Assembly: GCF_050436995.1 (NCBI RefSeq)
Contig: NC_134756.1
Coordinates: forward strand, 2,046,001-2,110,000
DNA length: 64,000 nucleotides
Source of the DNA: Anticarsia gemmatalis
Lineage: Eukaryota > Arthropoda > Insecta > Lepidoptera > Erebidae
Direction: 5' to 3'
The notes below the pieces were generated by a model. That model was not told the origin of the DNA and did no database searches. It saw only the letters and a program-made list of their open reading frames with translations. The position numbers were made by a program, and so were the translations under genes. Of the stretch, positions 46,861 through 61,146 are shown in pieces (position 1 is the stretch's first letter; the number at the start of each line of letters is the position of its first letter).

Positions 46861-47978
46861 CTAAATATAGTTTGTAGTTAAACTAACCTATGAAGCTACC
46901 CAGTGGGGTGTTAAAATTATTCATAGTTGTATGCTTCTAATAGAATGGCGTTTAGTAAACATTGAGCTTTTGTTCAAGGTCATTTGTGGTATATGGTCAC
47001 GCATTTTGATAAGGTTGGGGATATAAAAATATAGTTTTAGTTGTGTATTTACTTCGGAACTTGAAAATGAAACAATTAAGTACATTTTTATTTTATTACG
47101 TGACTTATACTATTTCGTTTTCGTGGTATTAATAACAGGGCATTCGGGAGGACATCCTTGCCGAGCAGAGGGACAGTCATGAGTAAAACAAGGGAAGATC
47201 AAACCCAGAAACATAACCTCGTATAAAAGTGAGCTCTCCAATTATAATTTCAAATCAAATTGTTAACACCATGAGATTGCAAAATAAAAGAAGTGCATAA
47301 TATGACACGAGAAAGCCTAACAGCGAAAGGCTGATTGGTGCTGTCTTTATAATAGTTTCACAAGTATGAATAGTACATTATTACATTGAATATTAACTTA
47401 ATTGAGCATATAAATATTGTTCAAATGTCTCATTTCGCTCGTGTACCGAGTTCGTTGATCTTAGGCATTCAGCTTGAAAGAAATGTGAAAGTATGAGAAC
47501 GAATTGTTGATTTATGGATAAGTATTAAATATTTCAAAGACAGTAATCAAGATACATTACTACAATATTTATTTACTTTGATAAATTCGTACTTGGTAAA
47601 AATAATAAAAATACTAATAATTGTTTGCAGTTGGATTTGATTGACACTAATATCAGGTAACTGTCATTTGTATATGTAATAAATAAACGGCAAGGAAGTA
47701 AATACAGATTATAGACAGCCTTCATTTAAATCGTCAATTAAATAAAATATTATTAGTATTTTTCATCATAACATATAGTCTCAGGTAGGACCATGATCGA
47801 AAATGACCGCGAGTGGAAAACGCATAGTCAGTCAGTAAACAAACCAAACTATACAATTGATAACCAAACCACAAAACCTATCACTATTCAAACGTAACAA
47901 ATACAACAAAAAAACGCCACCCAAAAACACACAGACACACCCACACACAAAACTGTTCAATTCTGGATACAACAAACT

Positions 47979-48264
47979 AAGGCTTGCTACACACGGTACA
48001 GTCTGTAGATCGATTTTCTACCTCTATCGACTACCGACAACCGGCTAGCTATCGAAAAATATTGCACGAAAATCTAATCAGCGCCTCTAACGTGCTCCGT
48101 TGGAACTATTTCGGCAGTACATTTTAAATTTCAAACTCTCGATACTCAACAGTACAATATTTATTAAACAACTAAACCGACTAGACTCTCTTTTTCAGCT
48201 TGTGCCTACACATATTCGGTGCTACACATATTCTCATCTATCGAATATGTGTGTAGCAAGCCTA
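47979..48264. mobile_element. MITE, family F, copy 3, split by a family A MITE
   Basis: AAGGCTTGCTACACACGGTA at the left and CGAATATGTGTGTAGCAAGC at the right are inverted. The interior 48001-48158 is a family A element, dating family A activity here after family F. Confidence 0.68.
48001..48158. mobile_element. MITE, family A, nested copy
   Basis: GTAGATCGATTTTCTACCTC, GACAACCGGCTAGCTATCGA, CAGCGCCTCTAACGTGCTCC and AAACTCTCGATACTCAACAG with TACAAT at the end. Confidence 0.65.
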
Positions 48265-48989
48265 AAGAATACTCGACACAATTTTCCGTCCAAACGATTT
48301 TTCAATGTTCGCTATCAGAACGGAAACGTCACATTACCACACCCAGTTTCAACACAACTTCGAAATGTACGTACTGTTGAAATAAGGGATCCTGCCGGAA
48401 CAATGCGAGAAACGGATCGTGCAATAATGAGGAAATATGGGAAATTGATGATATTATGAGCTTATAAGATCATCTGTTGCTCTAATATTGGGGATATAAG
48501 TAGTAGTAATGCTATAAATTGATATACACAATAATAAATTTATGTTATGACATTATATCAACAAAAATATCCACTTCAGACGTATCATGGCCCGTACGTA
48601 TAATTGTACATGGCCTCTGTAATTCGACGAATGCACGCGTTCTTCTCTGATATAAAACGGTGCATAGCAGTCTTTTATAATACTCATTTGAAGACGTATA
48701 AAGTCGTATAAATACGCCTTCCAAAGATCTCTTTGTATCATAATCAATTGCGATAATGGTTCTAACAGTCTGGTATAACGGAAGTGACGTCACTCAATGA
48801 AAATCGCATAGTAAATCCCACGCGAGTAGTATTCTCAATTAAGTAACGTTCACTATTACCGTAGGCGATGAGTTCGTATGTAAATAAATTAACTGGCGCG
48901 CCAATTTGTGAGACTTACAACTTTATTTTTCGTACTAAAAGTAGAATGCTTTTCCATGTTATTAATAAAAATAATTGGAACTTAGGACA

Positions 48990-49110
48990 GGTGCGTAGTA
49001 GGCGTTACTATATGGCAAGAAGTATGGATGTGAATAAGGCAAGGGAAGGTGGCGTTCTGAGGTCACTGTCTACTCTTATGTGTCCTTGTTTAAAACATTT
49101 TACGACGAAA
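48990..49110 (+). repeat. lepidopteran dispersed repeat, partial
   Basis: TATGGCAAGAAGTATGGATG, TGAATAAGGCAAGGGAAGGT and GGCGTTCTGAGGTCACTGTC match the repeat at 44150-44305. Confidence 0.5.
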
Positions 49111-49665
49111 TGATTTACGTCTTGCAGATTGTTTTAATTTATTAGAAAGTTGCAACAAACTTATTAGTCCTTATTTTTTAGTAATTGGTTTCAAAGTTCA
49201 CCTAAATTATGGTCTTACTTACAAAACACGGTCATACTAATTTATGATAGAGCTACGAGCTTTGCAAAATAAAATCGAAAATCTATGATTGTTTATCCAT
49301 TTAAGATAAGGCAGCTGTCTTTCTCGCAAACTGATTTTAGGACGAAAATAAATCTTTTTTCTATCTTATTTCATCCTAATGCCACTCATAAGACCCTAGT
49401 CACGGCATCAGCAAATCATATAACAAAATATTCTTCACAAAAGTACGTATTACCGTACAAATAACATGCAAAGCTTTTCCTAAATAAATCGAATAAAGTA
49501 AAAAGGTTTTCCTCGCGCAATTCCGTTGAAATATGATCCGGGGAACAAGACCCATTACTGGTGTATGTGCCGTGCCGTAAGGATTTTAACTTGCCCACGT
49601 AGAGGCTATAAAACCGTGACGATTCACACGTCCAACGCTTTTCTTTAAAGAAAATATACGTGTAT

Positions 49666-50075
49666 TCTAATAATATGAAGCTGAAGAGTTTGTGTGTTTG
49701 AACGTGTGTATCTCCAGAGCTAGTTCGAATTGAAAAAAAATGGGTTTAGTCTATTTATTCACAGCTCGAGGCTTTGCTCGCATAGAATATCCTTTCAAGG
49801 GAAATTTCCAAAAATCCTTTCGTAGTGTTTTTGTACAATTCTTAAGGAATCTTCATACCAAATTTAAGCTTTCTACGCTCAGTAGTTTCGGCTGTGCGTT
49901 GTCCCTCAGTCAGTCAGTCACTCAGCAAAGTAAATTATATGTTTACAAGGCTATAGGCTCATATAAAATCCGGCTATGACTAAAAGAACTGGAGCAGAAA
50001 TAGAAAAAAAATGTAAAAACCGAAAAAATACGAATCAAAAGACCTACGCAGGCAAAGTCGCGGGCCGCTGTTAGT
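49666..50075 (+). mobile_element. decayed Helitron
   Basis: It starts TCTAATAATATGAAGCTGAA with GAGTTTGTGTGTTTGAACG and ends AGGCAAAGTCGCGGGCCGCT then GTTAG instead of CTAG. It contains a TCAGTCAGTCAGTCACTCAG microsatellite. The frame at 49740-49979 is not a gene. Confidence 0.55.
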
Positions 50076-51984
50076 GTTAGCATTAAGTTTATATAGGTCT
50101 TTATGCGGTCGAGACGTATGCGTTAAGAGACTTCTACTAAGGTCGGGAAACTAGTTGACGGTATATAAGTTAGCGTTTAAATAAGTGACTACGCTTGCCA
50201 ACGTTGTTGAAGCGTTGTTTTGCATTTCAGACTCAAAGATAAAAGTTACTTTGTGACTGTAGTATGTAAAGTGGACGATGGACCGGCTGCAAGTTCGCAA
50301 AGTGGTTCTGCTATCTTTTTCGTCTATGTTTACGGGCAAAGAGTCGAAGCTTAAGGTTTGTATGCCATACTAGTTTGGTAATGTGCCGCCTGTAATTTGC
50401 CTCTAAACTAACAAGCAGCGAATCTACATGATTATAATGTGAAGAAATTTATTGTTTGTTTTACCGTGCTGATCTCTACAACTGCCAGTGAATTTTAAAA
50501 AAAGCGTTTATGTGATAACGGTTAACCACGTTCTTCTGGAATGGTGTGGACTGTCATCATTACGTTACGTCTTTTTGAAGCAAAATAATCACCAAAACGC
50601 GAGTGAAACTAGTAGCACGTTGAGTGTAAAATAGTAGCAATATAACCCTTGTAAACTATGTTCTGTACTGTTCGTTATTCACCTTGTGTTATTCTTTAGA
50701 CGGAGGTATGCGTTAAGGAAGCTTACTTGGGTATAGAAGAGATTTTGTCGGACTGGATCCAGAAATCCTTTGTGGATTTGGAGAAAAGATGTGGTCTGGA
50801 ATCCCCTATGATGAATAGTTGTTTCAGTCGAGTTCTTGAGAAATGGGACAAGGGTAGAGTGGATTTATTGGATCAGTTTGTGATTAACGAACTAGGGATA
50901 CGATCAGCTTCATTATATATAAGAGAAAACTGATCCAAAGAACAGTATTAGAAGTTGAATTTCCTTGAAAGCTAGCAGAAGGAAAATGAAATTTATCTTA
51001 AGAAACAATGACGAATAAAAATTCTGATCTTCAGAAAAACGGCAATCTCAAAATCAAAAGTACTAATTAAGACGAATTGCGAATCAAAGAATATTACGCA
51101 ATATCTGGAGTGGCTCAAAGTCGAAATTGCACAGGCTTCAGAAACCTTACAAAGCTAACAGAAATTCGGAAGTGCCATTATAATCTAATAAGAGTTGGCT
51201 CAGATTTCCTCGTTACGAGTACTTGAAAACAAGATTAACAAATATAAGGAGCTCAGTGTGAAATGAATATCTTAGCTTTTACATAACTAACGAACTTTGG
51301 AGCAGGTCTTTCAGCAGTGCTAACTTACATGGAGAATTACAGAAACTAGGATTATAAAAGAAAAGCGAAAACTTTTGTAAGAAGAAAATAGTTATATAAT
51401 ATATAGAATTCGACGTTTAAAATTACTGCTATGTAGATGGTTAAGAAAACAATGTATGGGTAATCCCTCAAGCCTCAAGTGCCGTGACCAAATGTTACCA
51501 ACATCCTTTCACCGTATTGATTAATGGACTTTTACTGCAACCTTAAGCTACGGAGGTTGGAGTATCATGTCTGTGCAGAGCCTCGGGCTGGCTTAGTGCA
51601 TAGGTTACGAAGCTAGAATAAAATAGGAATCTAAAAAGAGAGTCCTTGAGCTGCTTACTAAGAGGAATAGAGAGTTAAGTATAATTTCTATAACGCAATA
51701 ACTTAGGCTTTTAATAAAAACGTCTTCATAAATCTAAAAGCGTTGAAATATAGCAGTACAACGACCTATTTGCTATTACGTGACCGTCCTTAAGCCAATT
51801 TGGTGGCAGGCGAAACAGACGGCCTTCCCGTAGTACAGTTAATGGAAAACTGACTAGAATTCTAATGACTGACTTGTTAGTAAGTTCGGCTCGTGTCTGT
51901 GCTAGGCTTGATTGAAGGGTGTGTTATATTTGATATTTATTCCTAAGTAATACTTGGTTATCCCTGTCGTATTTATCTTAGTTA

Positions 51985-52082
51985 GTTTGCTTACTCTTAG
52001 CCAGTATTACAAATTTCATGAAAATCCGTTTAGTAGTATTAGCGTTTTGATAAATCTATCGCATTTATAATATTAGTAGTAT
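51985..52082 (-). repeat. Helitron-like 5' fragment, minus orientation
   Basis: The minus strand reads TACTACTAATATTATAAATG, CGATAGATTTATCAAAACGC and CGGATTTTCATGAAATTTGT, the usual 5' body. Confidence 0.5.
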
Positions 52083-52586
52083 ATTTGATAACCCAGTGAC
52101 CCAAGTAATCGGTTATTTTAAAGCAATTTCTATCCAAAAATATTCTGGTAAATTATGTCAGTAGGTATAGTAGTTCTAACAGTTTTCAAAGAGAAATAAC
52201 CATTAAAATAACATAGTATACAAAAACTCATAATATTTATCAATAACATTACATTTTATTATCAGAGTAACAGTTACGAACAAAACTTCGAACAATTCGC
52301 ACGTAACAAAAGCAATATAAAATATCATTGTAGAATTTTCCGACAAAATATTTGTATTACGTGCCTAACGATTGTCACAGATAGAGTAGTGAACAATAAC
52401 TATCTGTTTATCATAAAATACGTTTAATTATATGATTCTTCCCTTAAGACTCGTAGAAGAAATATGTCCAGCAGGCAATAGCCTGCACTTTTTGAAAGTC
52501 GTTGGCTAAAATGTTGTTTTTCTTTTTCGGTTTTGATGTTACATATTGTTGTATAGCCTCTCGTTGCTCCTTAAATAAAATATTTT

Positions 52587-52602
52587 CTTTCTTTCTTTCT
52601 GT
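52587..52602. repeat. TTTC microsatellite
   Basis: Four to five tandem TTTC units. Confidence 0.7.
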
Positions 52603-54640
52603 GTTGTTCCGCATTTTCTGCCCAAGAGAATCTAGAGTCTGGCTAGCCCGTTGGGGAAAAGGCTTGATTTTTCGTGTTTATGTATGGTCTAGAGAAATGG
52701 AAGAAATGTCTCACACGTAAATGCAACGGTCATACCAAAAGTTGCTTCACATTCCCAATAATCTATGGATCAATAAAAAGTAAGTATGAGCGCTAAATCA
52801 CGTAAATAATAACAATACTTATTGATTACAAAATCAAACACCTACTTTTAATTCTTTTCAATCTAGTCACGTAAAGAATTAGGCTACAACACCGATAAGA
52901 CCAATGCAATTCGTGAGAGGAAGTGGGCACTAATTCTACAAACCTATATCTTATATGGTATTGTGTATATTAAAGGATGATACAGGAATATTAATGGAGG
53001 AACATCCGTATGTAATCGAGTGTGGAATGTGGGGTTTATGATTCTAAGCACGGTATAGCTTGGCATAGGTTGACAAGGTTGAAAGGATCTTACATGTTAT
53101 GTATGACTAGGTTATGAATCAACTTTATGATTGAATAGAATCTATGAGAAAAGCTGAAGTTTTCTATTTGAGTGAATGCATTGATCGCTACTACAAGTCG
53201 GATTTAAAAGCCATATTCAAGCTTTATAAAAAAGAATTAATGAAGTTAAAATACTTTTAAAGCTCTTGAATAGCTATGCGGTTACGACTACTGTCGCTTG
53301 TACCGAAATGTCAAGAAAATTTGGATAAAAATGCGTGATCGCGATTATCCTAGTGTAAAATTAGATAATAAATCATACAACGCGAAAGTTTAAAAGTTAT
53401 TACAACAAAATCTAATCACGACAAAAGAAAGATTGAACACCATTATCCTACGCAAAATAAGCAGGCACATCTAATTTCTCAATTTCTCCGAGTCACGGCT
53501 ATTCAAGCGAGACAATTTATTTCAATTCCCGTACTACAGTTGATTTGGAGTAAAAACGAGACTTGGAGCTATAAATTCGCTACCATGCAGAAAGCAATGC
53601 GACCGACCTGAAAATAGTGACGCAATAATAAATCTTTGTTTTACACGTCGTTTTGTTCAGACACAAAGGGTGCCAGAAATGGAATTTCTGAAGCTAAAAT
53701 ATCTATCCAAAAGCACATTGTATTATAAGATATTTTATATTAAAGAATATCTACGTATATCTTAAAAATTGCTTTTGGTAGCATATTTTCACTCTGTAAA
53801 GAATTCGTAAGATTTTTACTCAGTGAAAAATATTCTTCTTCTATATTTAGAGACAATGATATCTCTTTTTAAGGATTTTCTGATTGACAAGCGGTTTTTT
53901 TAAACATCATGTTAGATACTTGGAAATTTTGGTCTGTAAAGCACGCCATAATTGATCTTTGCCGTCTTTATAAAATTCTTATTAATAGAAAAACAATGAA
54001 TGGGCAAATAATATGCATTTTCTGCAACAAATGAAGCGTAAATGTTTTATAGGACATAGTTTAACCATAACAACTAACTGTGGGTTGACAAACAACGGAT
54101 TTAACACTTAAAACCTTTAAAAATCAAGTTCACTCACCCATGAAAACAGGACAAAAGGGTTTCAGTACCCAAACCTTTGTAAAGAACGCAACCCAATGTA
54201 ATTCATTCAGTTGGAAAATAAACAATGGGTGCTTTTTCTTCTGCAGACCCCAGAGGTCGACGATTTGGGGAATGTTTGCAATTTGCGAAATAGAGGTGAG
54301 AGATTGAACACGCGAAGAGTTGAAAATGTTGAAATGGACTTTGCGTGTACTTATATCATACTTTTGTAGTACCTACTTATATGTAACTTGGTTTTATTTG
54401 TGCATGTTGAAACTTGGATATTTAAGTTGACAAAGAGATGAAGTTTTGTCTCGTTTTCGTTATTATAATTACTAACATTAATATCAATTTTAACTGTGGT
54501 ATATAAAAGTAATTAACTACGGTAAGTAGAATCTTCTTGACTAACTGTTGTTATGTTTTGGTGTGATTTTATTCCAAAATACTTTTGTAGATGAACCATC
54601 AGTATTTCGTCTTATAAATTCTCGTCAAATTTCAACAGTA

Positions 54641-55822
54641 GGGGAAGTCCGGGAGAGTTGAACCACTTTTTGTTTAAAGTATCGTAATTTTCTTTAAATA
54701 AGACTTAGGGATTCCATTATAGTATTAAAAATTTGCTTATTTATTTGGGTTTACTTACGCGTAGTAGTTTTATGGCTTTTATAATACTGTAATATGTTAT
54801 ACATACTTCAATGAAAAATGGAATATGAGTCAAGTCTCCCCACCCCAAGGGACACTTGACCAGGGGTATGGGGAGAGTTGATCATGGATTTTTATAGGAG
54901 ATAATAAGAAATAAACAGCTTAAATCGCATATTTATTTCAATAAACAACAAAATAAAACTAAAATTATAAAGAAACACAGTTATCTACTGTGTATTTAAC
55001 AGAAAAACTTCTTCTTAAACAATTCAAGACAAAATAATAATTGTATTGTATCCTTTTATTAGCACGAGATAAGCTTGGTGGCTTCAGGTGTTCTTAAGAT
55101 AACTCCTGGATTTCAGGAAAGAAAACCACAAAACCAGTCTTTTCCAGCGGCATGGTTTCTTGACCAGCTTTCAGGAAACTTTTTTGAATTTACTGTGGCG
55201 AAATCAGAAGCTAATTGCATCGCTTGCTTTCTAGTCAGGCCGCAATGCACTTTACTGCCTAATCTATACATATAATAAAATTATAACAACCTCATGTCTG
55301 TACATTATAGATATTAAAGAAAAACTAAGACGAATCTTCATACAACCAAGAGAAGCCAAAAATATGATTTAAATACGCTTTTCACGCAAAAACTTGATGA
55401 ATGAAAGAACCCCTGAGCATGTCTCCCTGCCTCACCATGGTGCAACTCTCCCGCATATACTACATCGACATAAATCTTGTTTCATAAAAAAACTATGAAA
55501 TCTTAGCGAAAAAACACTAAGCGTGCGTCAAACTATAATAATCAGGCCACATTATAGTAGCAATACACAATACATACCTCTATAAACACCTCCGTAATCT
55601 CAAAACGCTAAAAATAAGTAAAAACCACTTTGCAATAACTAAAACACCTTTTCGAACCTGATAGCCAAACAAACAGACTATTGTAAAAAATGGTTGCGTG
55701 GTTGTCAATGGTCTCACGTGTGCTACCAATGACCGAAATGACGTTTCATTAGCGTGTAATTTAAATCGAATTTTTAAATGTGGTTCAACTCTCCCACCTG
55801 GGCAAGTCTCCCGGATTCCCCC
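54641..55822 (-). mobile_element. pogo/Tigger-like DNA transposon remnant, 1.18 kb
   Basis: GGGGAAGTCCGGGAGAGTTG then AACCAC at the left, and GTGGTTCAACTCTCCCACCT, then AGTCTCCCGGATTCCCCC at the right, form inverted ends. TA is on both sides (54639-54640, 55823-55824). The interior carries a minus-strand transposase relic. The interior motif GGGGAGAGTTGATCATGG (54870-54890) is a subterminal repeat. Confidence 0.75.
55066..55266 (-). pseudogene. pogo/Tigger transposase DNA-binding fragment
   Basis: The minus strand reads GLTRKQAMQLASDFATVNSK, KFPESWSRNHAAGKDWFCGF, L-S-stop-NPGVILRTPEATKLIS. The KFPESW...AGKDWFxGFL...LRxPEAT pattern is the CENP-B/pogo helix-turn-helix region. One in-frame stop; no DDE catalytic part was recognised downstream. 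Confidence 0.8.
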
Positions 55823-58800
55823 TACATATGACTAATTTGAACATAAACTGCCGTGTTGAAAAATGCTATTTAAAAGGTATGAATGACAACAATGGCGCAA
55901 TGCGGATAACACAATTACAAACAAGTGAGCAAGTGAACGCATGCAATGTATGCGGAAGCAAGGGTACGGCTTCAGGACGAGGCGGATCTAACGGAAGCAT
56001 TTGTAGAGCAATGGGGATATTGATAACTATCATCATATAACTCTTGTTTAAAATGTACGTAGAATAAACTATGTTATCTTTCTTTCTGGTGGGAAGAACC
56101 TCTTCGAATACTCAATTTTCCAAGGCGACAAATTTCGTGAAATATGTGGTGTGTCCACTAATAATAAGCATCACTAATATTATGATACGTGTATGGAAGA
56201 GCCTTAGGTCTCCAACTCCAGAATTTCTATAGTAAGTGTGTTGTCTAGGTGTTTCATGCTATGATAATAATGTATTCGTTTTGCAGTCTTAAGACGGCAG
56301 AGAATATTATAATATAAATAACTCCAGTTCAGAAACTTTACCGCTGAGGCACCCCAAGCGAAAGACCTGCTGTAATTAAAAAGTCTGTCTACAAAACGGC
56401 TAAAATATTTATAATTTAATATTTAGCTTATAACTCAGAAAACATTATCTACTGTTTCTTGGCATTACGATTTTCATCCAACTAATTCAGTTTCATAAAA
56501 TTTTCGCTGTAATTTCCATAACTCTAAGTGCGACGCATTAAAAACTACAGACAGACAGTTTGACATTACTCTCTTTTTCCGCGAAGCCTTTTTCAATGGG
56601 AAACCATTTTCTTTCTTTTTTACGTTTTGATATCTCCCCATCACTGTCTGGGGTCGCTTGTTTACTTAATTGGATCGTAGCGTTCAGAGATAAAACGAAA
56701 AATTCTATCTCCATTACGCATTTTGTAATTAAATTTTCGCTTCAAAAGTACTGCTTCTGTATTTTAACAGAATAAATAGTTTTATTTATCTGTTTGTTGT
56801 TAATTGTGCGAATTGCCAGTCGTGAAAACAGTTTTACAAAGATTACAATATTGGCAATTGTGTTACAATTGCCAATGGTTGCATCAAATAATATTTGTTT
56901 TCAATTTTGTTTAGCATTTATATCTTAGGGAGGGAGCCAAAAGTATGTACATAGATATTAGGTAAATCTTTATAAAGGCCCCTCAAAACCGCAAAACTAC
57001 CTTATAAGTTCATCTGCTGATAAAATATCCAAAACTGGAGTTCTTTGTTTGTCTTGTTAAATATGTGTGTAAAATGTTATTCCACATTGTCTAAACGTTA
57101 CGGCCTTGTCGCGTCGAGTTAGTAAAGTAAATGGCTGTCAGAAACTAACCACATGTTTTGAAACGCTAATAAAGAAGATTGATTTTAATAATACAGCGTT
57201 CGTAGGCTTTTAAGATGGTAATAATACATTGTGTTAAGTAAGTTAAGTGTGGTGATTTTTCATGGACAGATACAAATACAATAAAAAAATCGGTTATTGT
57301 AATTCGTTTCATGTAATAAGCAGTTCTTCAAAAGTATTCTTCTGTCAGCCCCATTTTTTTAAGCACCTGACCAATTTCTTCTTTCCTTCTTAAAGCCTAA
57401 GGTACTAAAACAGGTTAATGGTGCTGAAATAGGAATATTCTGTTTTTCATGTGGGAGTGGTGTTTATATGTTATTGCTTTGCGTACTTTAACGTCATATT
57501 TAAACAAAAAGGATTAAATTAAATACGTGTAACCTTATCACGAACTCAAGACTACTTCTTAACACTTTAGGAAAATTGCTATTCCAAAACAATGCGTTGC
57601 ACACAGTCACACATTAAATAGCTGCTTAATAAAGTGACTCATCAACAAAGCCAAGAAACTCATCAATCAAAGAATTAACAAGCCAATCAGAGCTATCCAA
57701 TAAACTCCTAATAAAAACTTCCATCTACCCTCACTCCGTTAAAACAGTTCTCGAGTTGATCTTTATACCCTCATTTATAGGTATTGTCTAGCAATTCTAG
57801 TCAGACTGAGGGTCGGGTACGTGTCTAGAAATACTGAATTATTACCGCGTATTAGGTTGCGAGCTCGAGCAGGTGCGGACACATAGGAGCATTTGTTAGT
57901 AATAGAATATCTGGACTGTATTTCATGATCCAAATTCGTATGATATTCCAACATTTGTCACAAAATACGACGGTGTCGTTCATGGTAGAATAACGACTGA
58001 TTCTTTACCGAATAGACAGGTGAACGAATGTTACACTGAAATGTAAAGCCTTTTCACTTGACGCTATTCTACGAAAGGCGTACAATCACATCGTGTACCT
58101 TCTCGCATTCACTATTCGTTTGTTTTCTTGGCCAATGAAACACACATTAGAGACGAAAATTCTTACATCGCTATTCGCTGGGTCAGAAGGGACCTGCCTT
58201 CATAGATCAATAATCTGTCACAAACAAAGAACTCTAATGTATATTTCTTTTATATTCCGAGTGTCACAGGAGTACCATCGGTATTCATACAGTGTCCCGC
58301 AGACAGGTCAATTTGGAAGATGATATTATTTCATTCGCCCCTTCCATTTTATCCCCGTCTCGTCTAGTTTTACGTTTTATTGTGTTTTACGAGGTATCTA
58401 CTCCGTTATTTTTAAATTGAAGAGATATTTTATCAAAGTTGGGTGTTTTTTGTTATAGCTATCCATAAAGGGAAATGAAATATCGACTTATTTCAGGGTT
58501 TCTTGTATTGGTTCACAAATCTTCTAGCTTTATCTTAGTACTGGAAAATAAATTGCAAATGTGCAATTAATATTAGACAGTTGGTCAACAAAATCGTCAC
58601 ATGACAAAATAACCCTGCACTGTACAAAAACAAGGTTTACAAGATCAAGTCAAATACGGAATAAATTAAAAAAGTAGTCACAACCAGCTGCGCGTTGAGG
58701 AAGGCCATTTCAAACTTGATTAGCACACGACAGACATCCAAACATAACACAAACATACATACATACAAGGAAACATCCATTTAACACGTAGAGACTATAA

Positions 58801-59332
58801 AAAGGGAAAATTTACAAGCAAAATGTTGAATTTGTAGGAGAAAAAGGGGATACGTGGGGAACTCTGAGCACTTAGACGTATTAAGAGAGAGGGAGCCATT
58901 CATAATTACAGGAGTCCTTTAAAGTCGGCAAATTGATCCCTGAGGCGGCTGCGACACGACATCTCGTTTCTATGAAGGTGTAGCTGTTTTTGTAGTGTGA
59001 GCTTGTTTTGCTTTGCTTGTTAGGGGAAGGGATAAAGCTTTAAGGTGACGATTTCTTTTTAAATAAATAGTTTGTTTCAAAATTTCAAGCTACAGTCGAT
59101 CAAAGAACAATCGCGAAAGGAGGAAATCAAAATAGTTATACGAAGAGGTAGACCTCGCGAAATAATAAACACGAAACGACAGATCGGGAGAATCGAATAC
59201 GAATAACATATACAACGATAAAGTCCAACTCATTGGTTGGTAGACCCTAAGGGGGTGTTGGGGAGGGTAACCTTGCCAAATTCATATCGCCCCCAGTCGG
59301 GTGGAAGGCAACGTGGGGCGCATAAAACACCC

Positions 59333-59346
59333 GTTGCCATGACAAC
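59333..59346. promoter_or_regulatory. X-box-like RFX site
   Basis: GTTGCCATGACAAC is one base from the palindromic RFX consensus. It lies in a GC-richer patch at 59240-59400. Whether it drives anything is unknown; a chance match is possible. Confidence 0.25.
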
Positions 59347-60738
59347 CAAGGGCGACAACCCTCCGGTGAAACGTAGCCACGCAATGTTTGCAGAGAAAAT
59401 TAGGAAATCCTGTAAGACATGAGCCTGTTCAATGTTCAGTTGATTTAAGTGATTTTGATACTGTTGTTGATACGAATCAGGACTACTTTATCGTAATTAA
59501 AAATAGCCAAAATATTTTGTGGCCTTAGTTTCTATACAATAACAAAAATGTATCGAACAATGCTACGAACGACGTATGAAATCTAATTTCGATTAATTGA
59601 CATTTTTCATCACTGAACTTTTGTTTCAGCATAGTTTTTTAGCTGTATTTTTTTATTTACTGTGTTATTGGTAGAATTTGACTTAAAGTCAGGATCACCA
59701 TCAAACTTTACATATAAAAAACTTGTCCTTTTTTTTGAGACAGTTGTTAAGGAAACCCTCCCTTTGATTAATAGCTTGACGTCAACGGAACTAACATTCG
59801 CATGGTAGTCATATATGCATATGCATCAACTGTCACATGTCATAAATATGAATTTACATGCATAATGCATTATTACAGCTGTAACAAAACAATTATTATC
59901 GTTCACATTTACGTATTACGAAAAGAAATGATTTGCGTGTGGGAATGTTCATACAATGATATTCTTTTTATATTATAGGTTGAATATTTCCGTGCTGTGT
60001 AACCTCAAGGGAGAGAAGAGTGACGTCATATGTATGGATAGATTGATACATACGTAAATTGTATATCGAAGACCTATTTACTTAAGCCTTGTTTATTGAA
60101 GTTAGATAGATAAAATATTATCTATTGCCTATTGATAACAGCATAGAAATCTTATAATATGACAATATTTCTATAGTGTGACAACTTAGTAGAGCCTGGT
60201 GTTCACGATTTGTCTAGATTATTATAATAATAAATAATTTTGTGTTTTTTCCAAAATAAAGTATCCGTATAGTATACAGGGTGTCCCAAAACTCAACGAT
60301 AATCTGCGACCGGAAGAAAGGCCCAGTTATACCAGTTCTGGGAAAAATAAAAAAAAAATTCCATATCACTTAGTTCAGCAATAATAGACATTTATCAAAA
60401 AAGTTGAAATTCCCCACCCTTGGTCGCATTTTCAAGTCCTGTGACCACCAATGTCACAATTTGGCTGCGTTTTTTTAAATTTCGTTATCTTTATTAAATA
60501 TGCTATCAATCGTAAAACAAATTATTGCACAAAACATTGTTAAATTACTAAAAAAAGTTAGGTTTTAGTGAGTCATGTTTCACAAAAATATCGTTAGTTA
60601 ACTTTAACGCTTCATACTGAAAAAAAAATGTACTACACTACCCTTGGCAAGTTATTTCAAAAGTTGGCGCATTTAATCAAGATTTCAAAATGGTGCAACA
60701 CTTGCCACTTTTCTTGCCATTAAAAATGTTATTTTTAT

Positions 60739-60995
60739 TTGAACGAAGCATATCCTCGCAGAGGGATCGGACGCAGTGGTTCTATTTTATGGCCTCCTCG
60801 TTCCCTCGATCTAAATCAAGTAGATATTTTTGACTGGGAATGCATAAAAGATAAGGTCTATTCGAAATCAATATAAAATCTATCAGAACTTCGCCAGAAA
60901 ATTGACACAGCGTCAGAAAAAATAAATGCAAGGAATTTTGCACGACTGGTGAAAAGGTCTTTTGTAAGGCGTTACAGAGCCTATAGTCGTGCCAG
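60739..60995 (+). pseudogene. mariner transposase 3' fragment, left arm
   Basis: LNEAYPRRGIGRSGSILWPP then RSLDLNQVDIFDWECIKDKV, an in-frame TAA, then LSELRQKIDTASEKINARNF. WPPRSxDLNxxDxFxWxxxKDKVY is the mariner segment with the third catalytic Asp. The remainder of the transposase is absent. Confidence 0.82.
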
Positions 60996-61146
60996 AGAAA
61001 AGCAATTATTTTTAGTAAAGAGGTAATTGAATTAGTCCATAACCAATATTTAATGTATTAAACATAATAGGTAATAATAATAAAAAAAAAAATTAACGAC
61101 CCATCGTTCTTATTTAATTTTTCTCCATAAACTAAAGCAATTCCGA

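Noticed and set aside
50727..50933. 68-residue frame MGIEEILSDWIQKS... as a gene
   Set aside because: No domain, no splice context and no codon-bias change. It might be a decayed retroelement, but nothing supports that.
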